From NCBI GenBank assembly GCA_016716665.1, contig JADJVH010000011.1, positions 186,001 to 250,000 of the forward strand: a stretch of DNA of 64,000 nt, in the 5' to 3' direction. This document shows, piece by piece, positions 57,411-64,000 of this stretch. Positions within the stretch are counted from its first letter, which is position 1. Each line of letters begins with the position of its first letter. The position numbers and the translations under genes were made by a program. Below the pieces are notes generated by a model. That model was not told the origin of the DNA. It did no database searches and was given only the letters and a program-made list of their open reading frames with translations. The stretch is from Candidatus Opimibacter iunctus. GTDB lineage: Bacteria; Bacteroidota; Bacteroidia; Chitinophagales; Saprospiraceae.

Positions 57411-57494
57411 TGCCCGGGGAGGGACTCGAACCCTCACGTCCTATTGGACACATGCCCCTCAAACATGCCTGTCTACCAATTTCAGCACCCGGGC
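57411..57494 (-). tRNA. tRNA-Leu (anticodon GAG)
   Basis: On the minus strand the acceptor arm begins GCCCGGG and pairs with CCCGGGC at the 3' end. The D-loop has AATTGGTAGAC. The anticodon arm is CATGT / TTGAGGG / GCATG with anticodon GAG. A long variable arm (GTGTCCAATAGGAC) is typical of class II leucine tRNAs, and the T-arm has GGTTCGAGTCC. CCA is not encoded. Confidence 0.93.
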
Positions 57495-57958
57495 GGGTAC
57501 TTAACGGGACGCGAAGATAATTTAAAAATGAAAAACGAAAAATGAAAAGCGTTGCTTTGGCCATTTAGCCCAGAGACTTTAGTTGATATGGCCACAGGAA
57601 GGAACCGGAGCGGGGTAAAAGAGAGAAAGGAGTCCGGATTCCAATAGAAGTATTTCGGCGAAATACTAACGGATTAATATTATATGTAATGTGTAATATT
57701 CATGTATTCAAATTATTATTTCCTTTAATGCATCCACCCACTACCTTTTTTCAAAAAACTCTCCCCCTGTTCAGGGATTTTCCCCGCGTTTGGTTTACCT
57801 TTAAGTCCGGTAAGTGCATCAGCAGAGGCATGAAAGTTTTTTATATATGTTGTAAACTTTTGCCACCTCACCAGCGTTATGCTGATATTCAATAGCCTTC
57901 GATCCGCAGGATTCGCCTGCTAATCATAAAGATGTAGTTTTCTTATTTTGAGACCTTA
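57495..57958. other. Gene-poor gap with small hairpin
   Basis: The gap begins with A-rich GAAAAACGAAAAATG words (57523-57550) and has a 7-bp hairpin AGTATTT/AAATACT at 57649-57667. A 68-codon frame at 57689-57895 has no recognisable features. I see no supported gene. Confidence 0.5.
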
Positions 57959-58000
57959 GTCGAAAAAGCCCGGAGCAAATGTGCATACGGGCTTTTCGAC
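57959..58000 (-). terminator. Terminator-like hairpin downstream of the four-helix-bundle gene
   Basis: Inverted repeat GTCGAAAAAGCCCG (57959-57972) and CGGGCTTTTCGAC (57988-58000), with one bulged A and a 15-base loop. It lies 23 bp beyond the stop of the minus-strand gene. Confidence 0.6.
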
Positions 58001-58022
58001 GTTTTCGCAAAAGCTCGAAAAG

Positions 58023-58433
58023 CTAAATGAAAAAGAAAAGAGAAAAATGAAAAATAATAATAGCAAAAGATTTTTTCTTTAGTGCATTTATTTTTGCAGT
58101 ACGAATAGAGGATATGAAGATGCCTTTAATTTCCCCACAATCTTTGTAAAGTGATTCAAACTCATCTTTGGTAATGTAGTCAGTAGCCCTGAGAAGTTCC
58201 AGGAAGTACAATGTTTCGTTAGCTTCTTTCAATCCAATGCTCAACTTGCTGATAAAATCTTTCTTGCTCTGGGCAAATTCAGCCTCACGGTCGTTGGCTC
58301 CTGGTGAAGTGCCACTTTTCAGTATTTGTCTGCTTAGCACAAATTCTTTCCTTTCGGATTGTAATCGCTGAACCAAGCGGACAATTTTCACAGCGAAAGC
58401 AAAAGCTTTTTCAGATAGAATAGAATTTTTCAT
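58023..58433 (-). CDS. Four helix bundle protein (23S rRNA-intervening-sequence-type family)
   Basis: The protein has 136 residues. It resembles the S23/four-helix-bundle family: LSEKAFAFAVKIVRLVQRL, LSRQILKSGTSPGANDREA, FISKLSIGLKEANETLYFL and FESLYKDCGEIKGIFISSI. The family was first noticed in rRNA intervening sequences but is scattered in Bacteroidota genomes with unknown function. After the usual end of the family, about residue 120, the last 15 residues (AIIIFHFSLFFFI) are encoded by the A-rich repeat family found in the gaps, so the tail appears to be repeat DNA read as protein. Confidence 0.87.
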   Translation of the reverse strand: MKNSILSEKAFAFAVKIVRLVQRLQSERKEFVLSRQILKSGTSPGANDREAEFAQSKKDFISKLSIGLKEANETLYFLELLRATDYITKDEFESLYKDCGEIKGIFISSIRTAKINALKKKSFAIIIFHFSLFFFI

Positions 58434-58568
58434 AACTATTTAGTTTTCAATGGTGAATTGAAAAATTAGGGCTTTATCATGTGAAATGCAAATCATTTTT
58501 CCAGCAGTAGCTGTCGATCACGACCCATTTTTCCCTTTTCATTTTTCATTTTTCATTTACTTTGTAGA

Positions 58569-61500
58569 ATGCCGGAATTTGTTCACTTGCACTGCCACAC
58601 GCACTATTCACTGCTGGATGGAGCCTCCCATATCCCCGAACTCATGGACAAGGCTGTCGCTGACGGCCAGAAGGGAATAGCAATCACTGACCATGGCAAT
58701 ATGTTCGGTGCTTTCGAGTTTGTATCGGAAGCCAAGAAGCGCAAACTCAAGGCCCTCGTAGGATGCGAATTCTACCTGGTCCAGGACAGGCACAAACGCC
58801 AGTTTCAAACCTCCAAGGGAGAGCGCGACAACCGATATCACCAGCTACTCCTCGCCAAGGATCAGGAAGGATACCAAAATCTCTCTAAGCTGTGTTCACT
58901 TGGATTTATTGAAGGTACCTACAGCGGTTATCCGAGGATCGATAAGGAACTCCTCCTTCAATACCACAAAGGACTCATCGCTACCAGTTGTTGTATCGGC
59001 GCAGAGATACCACAGACCATCCTCACCGGTGATCTCGAGAAAGCAGAGAAAGCAGTGCAGTGGTGGCTGGATATTTTTGGAGAAGATTTTTATATAGAGC
59101 TGCAACGTCAGCGCGGACTCGAGTCCATTGATGATACCGGCTTCAGCCAGGAGAAGGTCAACCAGATACTTCTCGGCTTTGCTAAAAAATACAACATCAA
59201 GGTCATCGCGACCAACGATGCGCATTATATCAATGAAGAAGATGCCAAGGCCCATGACATCATCCTCTGTGTCAATACCGGAAAGAAAATGTCAGAGCCT
59301 GGAAGGTTTCAGTTTCCAAGCACTGATTTTTATTTCAAGACCCAGGAGGAGATGAACCTCATCTTCCATGATATCCCTGAGGCAATCGATAATACCAATG
59401 AGATTTTTGACAAGATCACTTCTCCCGTATTGACAAGGGATGTGTTGCTCCCCAATTTTCCTGTTCCGCAGGGCTTTAAAGATCAGGCCGCTTACCTGCG
59501 TCACCTGGTCTATGAAGGGGCACTGCATCGGTACGGTACGATCCTGCCGGATATCAAAGAACGTCTTGACTGGGAGCTAAGTGTCATTGAAAAAATGAAC
59601 TTCAACGGATACTTCCTCATCGTCCAGGATTTTATCAGGGCAGCAAGGAAGATGGATGTAAGCGTAGGCCCGGGTCGGGGATCAGGCGCTGGATCTGCAG
59701 TCGCCTATTGCCTGACCATCACCAATATCGATCCACTCAAGTATAACCTGCTGTTTGAGCGCTTCCTCAATCCGGAACGTGTCTCCATGCCCGACTTTGA
59801 TATTGACTTTGATGACGAAGGTCGACAACGCGTGATTGATTATGTGGTCAATAAGTATGGAAAAAACCAGGTCGCTCAGATCGTCACGTTTGGTACCATG
59901 GCCGCCAAGTCTTCCATACGTGATGTTGGTAGGGTCTTGGAATTGCCACTACCGGATACAGACCGTCTGGCCAAGATGGTGCCGATCACTCCCGGTACAA
60001 CGTTGGCCAAGATATTTAAGGAAGGAAAAGAAGCTGAGAATGATGCCCAATCCCGCGATCTGGAAAATATCCGCAAGCTGAGGGATATAGAGAAGACAGA
60101 TACGGCTGAAGGAGAGATATTACGGCTTGCACAGCAGGTAGAAGGTACAGTGCGCAACACCGGTATCCATGCCGCAGGGATGATTATTGCCCCGGCGATA
60201 TCATGCAGTATATTCCTGTATGTACATCATCGGAAACAGAATTGCTGGTCACCCAGTTTGAAGGTGGCGTAGTCGAATCCGCAGGGATGCTGAAGATGGA
60301 CTTCCTGGGCCTGAAGACCCTGTCTATCGTCAAGGATGCCATCAAGATTATCGCAGAGCGGCAAGGCACGACCGAACTCATCGATCCGGATAATATTCCA
60401 CTTGATGACCCTGCTACGTTTACGTTGTTTCAGAAAGGGGAGACCATCGGGATATTCCAGTTTGAATCCACGGGCATGCAGAAGTACCTGCGTGAACTTG
60501 TGCCAACAAATATTGAGGACCTCATCGCGATGAACGCGCTCTATCGCCCGGGACCCATGAATTACATCCCCATCTTTGTCAACCGTAAGCATGGAAGGGA
60601 GCAGGTGGAATACCCGCATGAATGGATGACTGACTTGCTCAAGCCCACGTACGGGATCATGGTCTATCAGGAACAGATCATGCAGGCCGCACAGATCATG
60701 GCAGGCTATAGTCTCGGCGCTGCGGATATGTTGCGCAGGGCCATGGGAAAGAAGAAGGCGGATGAAATGGAAAAGCACCGGCAGATTTTTGTCGAAGGAG
60801 CCACCGCCAAGGGAGTACCCTCCGTCAAGGCAGATGAGATATTTGAAATCATGTCCAAGTTTGCCAGCTATGGTTTCAACCGTTCACATAGTGCTGCATA
60901 CACTGTGTTGTCTGTTCAGACGGCATGGCTCAAGACACACTTTCCTGCCGAATTTATGGCTGCAGTACTGACGCACAATAAGAATGATATCACCAAGCTC
61001 AACTTTTTCCTTAGGGAGTGCAAGCGGATGAATATCCCGGTTTTGCCTCCGGATGTCAACGAGAGTAATATCAATTTTACCGTCAACGCCAAAGGGGCTA
61101 TCCGCTTCGGATTGTCAGCACTCAAGAATATGGGTGAAGGCTCCGGAGATGATATCATCAATGAACGCAAAACCAATGGACCTTTCCAGTCTATCTTCGA
61201 TTTGACCTCCAGAGTCAATCTCAAGGCGGTCAATAAGAAAGCACTCGAAGCCCTGGTGATGGGTGGTGGCCTCGATTGTTTTGAAGGCACACACCGCGCG
61301 CAGTATTTTGCTCCAACAGACAAATACGAATCCCTGATCGAGCATGCGATAAGGTATGGCCAATCTGTACAGGCCCAGGCTAGTCAGACCCAACTTACAT
61401 TGTTCGGTGATTCGTCATCCAATATGTTCCAGGCTCCTGCTATGCCACAGGTGCCACAATGGTCACTGATCGAGAAACTCACCAGGGAGAAAGAGATCAC

Positions 61501-62095
61501 CGGGATCTACATGTCTGGTCATCCACTCGATGATTACAGGCTTGAAATAGAGCATTTCACCAATTGCCCGCTGGACATGGTGACAGTGCACAAGGACAAG
61601 CACCTCAAACTGGCAGGCATGGTCACCAATGCGGATCACCGGGTCACCAAGAAAGGAACAGGGTGGGGGATATTTACCTTACAGGATTTCAGGGGCTCAC
61701 TTGATATACGGCTCTTCAATGAAGACTATAAGAAGTACCGGGACATCATGACTGTCGGCGAAGCCCTCTTTGTCGAAGGCCATTATCAGCTGAGTTGGAA
61801 TGGCCAGGAACATGAATTCAGGATCACATCCGCCCGTATGCTCGCCAGCATCGGTGAGGAATTGACTAAATCAATCACCGTCAAGATTTCCATCGACCAG
61901 CTTGATCAGTTTCTCCTCGACAGTCTCGATAAGATATGCGAGCAGCATAAAGGGAGGCACAAGCTCAAGTTGCAGGTCTATGACCGCGAAGATGACTTCA
62001 TCCTCGGCCTGATCTCCAAGTCCAACAAAGTCAAGGCGGCAAGTGCCATGATCGAAGACCTGGATGCTCTGGGTATAAAATATAAATTGAATTAA
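58569..62095 (+). CDS. dnaE: DNA polymerase III alpha subunit (DnaE), one frameshift
   Basis: This is the replicative polymerase. The PHP domain begins at FVHLHCHTHYSLLDGAS (residues 4-20). The polymerase core has GPGRGSGAGSAVAYC and the catalytic aspartates in MPDFDIDFDDEGR (about residue 408). The tail contains the tandem HhH region, an OB domain (HLKLAGMVTNADHRV) and a C-terminal domain. The frame breaks at about 60195: GCCCCGGCGATATC should probably read GCCCCGGGCGATATC, restoring APGDIMQYIPVCTSS. With one added G the protein has 1175 residues, the normal length. Because dnaE is essential, the break is almost certainly a consensus error. A TACTTTG element lies four bases before the ATG. 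Confidence 0.96.
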
Positions 62096-62099
62096 GGTC

Positions 62100-62125
62100 G
62101 TAGAGACGCGATTTATCGCGTTCTA
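62100..62125. repeat. REP-like palindrome after dnaE
   Basis: GTAGAGACGCGAT at 62100-62112 with ATCGCGTTCTAC at 62114-62125 forms an imperfect hairpin four bases after the dnaE stop. The GTAGAGACGCGAT form belongs to a palindrome type often seen between genes in several phyla. The rest of the gap 62126-62288 has CTGACTGCTGATTGC words only. Confidence 0.5.
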
Positions 62126-62288
62126 CTTTGGACGAAGGCCCCGGGGTGGTTAAAGCGAGCTTGTCCACTCCTCCACCTGACTGCTGATTGCTCACTGTTA
62201 GCTGACAGCGCAACCCCAAACGTTAAAATATTGTTATAACACCATCCGTTAACATCTTTACCAGCCGGATGGGAGTTATCATTAAGGA

Positions 62289-62805
62289 ATGTTAAACTGG
62301 CTCATTTTCATATCATTAGCAGGATCTTTTCCGAAAGCGGAAGGGCTAGCCGACACACATTTTGGTACAACGGATTCATTGACGATTCAAATTGTGAATT
62401 ATGACCAATTGAAGCCTTTATTGCACAATGATAATGATACGACCTATGTGGTCAATTTCTGGGCAACCTGGTGTGCACCTTGTGTAAAGGAATTACCTTA
62501 TTTTGTTGCGTTGGATTCAATCTACGGGAAAGGGCCTTTTAAACTGATCCTGGTCAGTCTGGATTTTAAAAAGGACTATGTTTCTAAATTGCAACCCTTT
62601 GTGGAAGAAAACGGGAACTTGAAGCTTTTGTCTTGGTCCTGGAAGATAACCGGACTAATTACTGGATAGATGATATTGATCCATCATGGTCCGGAGCTAT
62701 TCCGGCAACGTTGGTCTACCGTGGTACAAGCAAAGAACTTTTTTTGAAAGAACTTTTAACCACGTCGATGAGTTAAGTGATATAATAAAACCATTTTTAA
62801 ACTAA
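62289..62805 (+). CDS. TlpA/thioredoxin-like protein, two frameshifts
   Basis: The sequence starts MLNWLIFISLAGSFPKAEG (weak signal peptide), then a thioredoxin fold with VVNFWATWCAPCVKELPYF (CxxC). After LKL the frame breaks twice. A lost T in CTTTTG at about 62630 leads to VLEDNRTNYWIDD and IPATLVYRG, the cis-Pro loop. A lost T in the seven-T run at about 62742 leads to the end at TAA 62803-62805. Adding both bases gives 172 residues. It is likely a periplasmic disulfide oxidoreductase. It lies seven bases upstream of the second thioredoxin-fold gene, forming an operon. Confidence 0.82.
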
Positions 62806-62812
62806 ATACTTT

Positions 62813-63409
62813 ATGAAAATTCTAATCGGTAAGCTGCTCCTCGCTGTTTTAACGATCACATTGATCAGTGCGGTCAGCCCTGCGTATGGCCAATTAAAAG
62901 TTGGTAGCCAGGCTGCTGATTTTAAACTGAAGAATGTTGACGACTCCATAGTATCGCTCGCCGATTACAAGGGAGTGAACGGATATATTGTTGTGTTTAC
63001 ATGCAACACGTGTCCATACGCTGAAATGTATGAAGACCGGATTATCGCTCTGCATAATAAGTATGCTTCACAGGGATATCCTGTAGTGGCCATCAATCCA
63101 AATGATCCTTCTGTAAAACCAGGTGATGATTTTGCATCGATGCAGGCCAGGGCCAAGGAAAAGAAGTTCCCGTTCAAGTATTTGTTTGATGACGGCCAGA
63201 AAGTATACCCTGCATTTGGTGCGACCCGTACACCACATGTATTTATCCTTGATGCCAACAGATACGTCCGCTATATCGGCGCTATCGATGACAATGCACA
63301 GGATCCTGCCGGTGTCACCATCAAGTATGTCGAAAACGCGATTGCCGCCCTCAAGGCTGGTAACAATCCTGACCCCGCTGAAAACAAAAGCAATCGGCTG
63401 CACGATTAA
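62813..63409 (+). CDS. Secreted thioredoxin-fold (redoxin/AhpC-TSA-like) protein
   Basis: The protein has 198 residues. A signal peptide (MKILIGKLLLAVLTITLISA) is followed by a redoxin fold with LKVGSQAADFKLKNVDDS, YIVVFTCNTCPYAEMYEDR (CxxC), VVAINPNDP and the cis-Pro motif GATRTPHVFILDANR. It resembles the redoxin proteins with a CNxCP active site that are common in Bacteroidota. It probably acts as a periplasmic thiol-disulfide enzyme. It is the second gene of the unit, and its stop is followed by A-rich words (63410-63445). Confidence 0.9.
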   Translation: MKILIGKLLLAVLTITLISAVSPAYGQLKVGSQAADFKLKNVDDSIVSLADYKGVNGYIVVFTCNTCPYAEMYEDRIIALHNKYASQGYPVVAINPNDPSVKPGDDFASMQARAKEKKFPFKYLFDDGQKVYPAFGATRTPHVFILDANRYVRYIGAIDDNAQDPAGVTIKYVENAIAALKAGNNPDPAENKSNRLHD

Positions 63410-63546
63410 AGTGAAAAGCTAAACTAAAAAGAAAAGTTAAAAACAAGGCACGATACAAGCGTCTTTTTTATTCTTCTGTTTTTTATTCTTCACTTTTCGA
63501 CTAGTACCTTTTTTCATCCTTTTCTCCTTTAGTTGCTGAAGATCCA

Positions 63547-63693
63547 TTATACCTGCCCATTGAGCTTACTGAATTCATCCACAGCCCACTTCTCCAGTGC
63601 GTTGTGGAAATCTTCATCCGCCGCACAATTCTTCTCGAGTGCGTTTGTAGTCATCTTCAGTCTCAATGGGAGGACAAATTTTTTTAAGTTAAT
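63547..63693 (-). CDS. Small Arc-like DNA-binding protein fragment next to the SPFH gene
   Basis: The reading KKFVLPLRLKMTTNALEKN, then ALEKWAVDEFSKLNGQV, resembles small Arc/ribbon-helix-helix proteins that often accompany SPFH genes in Bacteroidota. No ATG is visible at the N-terminal side; the frame begins near an ATT at 63693, and the first ATG inside is 63654. The TAA at 63547-63549 may be an error, since the sequence beyond it continues as WI(L)QQLKEKR when one base is restored. Treat boundaries as provisional. Confidence 0.4.
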   Translation of the reverse strand: MNLKKFVLPLRLKMTTNALEKNCAADEDFHNALEKWAVDEFSKLNGQV

Positions 63694-63738
63694 GTTATTT
63701 CAGCGTCCCCTTTTAGGGGATTTAGGGCAAAACGGCAC

Positions 63739-64000
63739 TTATTTTACAATGACCTTGTATAAGATCCTGTATTCACACAGGGATCACTTCCTTATCACTG
63801 CACAACACCACCATCAGGTTGCTGACCATGGTTGCCTTCTTTTCGTCATCAAAATGGACGATGTTTTTTCCGGAAAGGTCTGCAAGGGCCATTTCGACCA
63901 TACTCACCGCACCTTCCACGATCTTGTGACGGGCAGCTACGATGGCTTCAGCTTGCTGGCGCTTGAGCATCGCACTTGCGATTTCCTCGGCGTAGGCCAG
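63739..64000 (-). CDS. SPFH/Band-7 family protein, C-terminal part, cut by the window edge
   Basis: The frame is open to the right edge: LAYAEEIASAMLKRQQAEAI, then ARHKIVEGAVSMVEMALADL and KKATMVSNLMVVLCSDKE. This is the conserved C-terminal part of Bacteroidota SPFH (stomatin/prohibitin-like) proteins. The frame stops at 63773 after VIPV, but restoring a G and a T gives VVNTGSLYKVIVK and a stop at 63739-63741, the usual end of this family. It is therefore probably one more site with two lost bases. It is expected in the inner membrane as an oligomeric scaffold. Confidence 0.75.

Noticed and set aside
57689..57895. 68-codon frame in the gap after the tRNA
   Set aside because: No signal, domain, promoter or neighbour support.
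58023..58433. rRNA intervening sequence
   Set aside because: The encoded family is known from such sequences, but no rRNA flanks it here.

Overview
The window looks like a chromosome segment of an uncultured or environmental Bacteroidota, most likely a member of the Saprospiraceae. The evidence is several secreted proteins ending in type IX secretion (T9SS) sorting domains, a giant HYR-like repeat adhesin, a DUF4271/HemD-like pair, a DUF1800/DUF1501 pair, a TonB receptor with a carboxypeptidase-regulatory-like domain, and promoters of the Bacteroidota form TTG-N17/19-TAnnTTTG. There are no rRNA genes, no CRISPR array and no recognisable insertion sequence. One tRNA gene (Leu, GAG) is present.

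Layout. 1-7386: the 3' part of a giant surface protein made of 279-bp and then 237-bp tandem modules. 7410-8793 (minus): a broken undecaprenol/diacylglycerol kinase and an endonuclease/exonuclease/phosphatase protein. 8845-11414: a secreted lamin-tail-domain protein. 11683-14567: aspartate-semialdehyde dehydrogenase and a highly charged LEA-like coiled-coil protein. 14641-24580: M36 metalloprotease, RlmB methyltransferase, a repeat-rich gap, a TraB/GumN lipoprotein, UvrA and an ECF sigma factor. 24693-35607: PdxH, a His/Cys-rich small protein with a TonB receptor, a tocopherol-cyclase-like protein, DUF4271, HemD-like, Nudix and the fused mutase IcmF. 35824-42529: DUF1801, a TPR hybrid histidine kinase, a WYL regulator, DinB with a small coupled protein, an MDR oxidoreductase and a Crp/Fnr regulator. 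42688-45705: an AT-rich accessory island. 45940-52310: a large T9SS protein and the DUF1800/DUF1501 pair. 52544-64000: 2'-5' RNA ligase, a sorbosone-dehydrogenase-like lipoprotein, SDR, MlaE/MlaF, tRNA-Leu, a four-helix-bundle protein, DnaE, two thioredoxin-fold proteins, and the end of an SPFH protein.

The best candidate for an undescribed system is the two-gene cassette in the AT-rich island. A stand-alone proteasome-like Ntn hydrolase (44875-45705) keeps the Thr/Asp/Lys catalytic spacing. It lies upstream of a protein with a PD...ExT signature resembling PD-(D/E)xK nuclease folds (43790-44740).

Two window-wide patterns stand out. First, many reading frames are broken by single-base losses, mostly in short homopolymers, including in the essential dnaE. 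This points to assembly consensus errors rather than gene decay, and they are densest from about 3650 to 8420. Second, the gaps between genes carry a limited set of short word-like tandem repeats, often directly after stop codons. In two places these repeats have become part of proteins: inside the ATPase domain of the hybrid kinase, and at the C-terminus of the four-helix-bundle protein.
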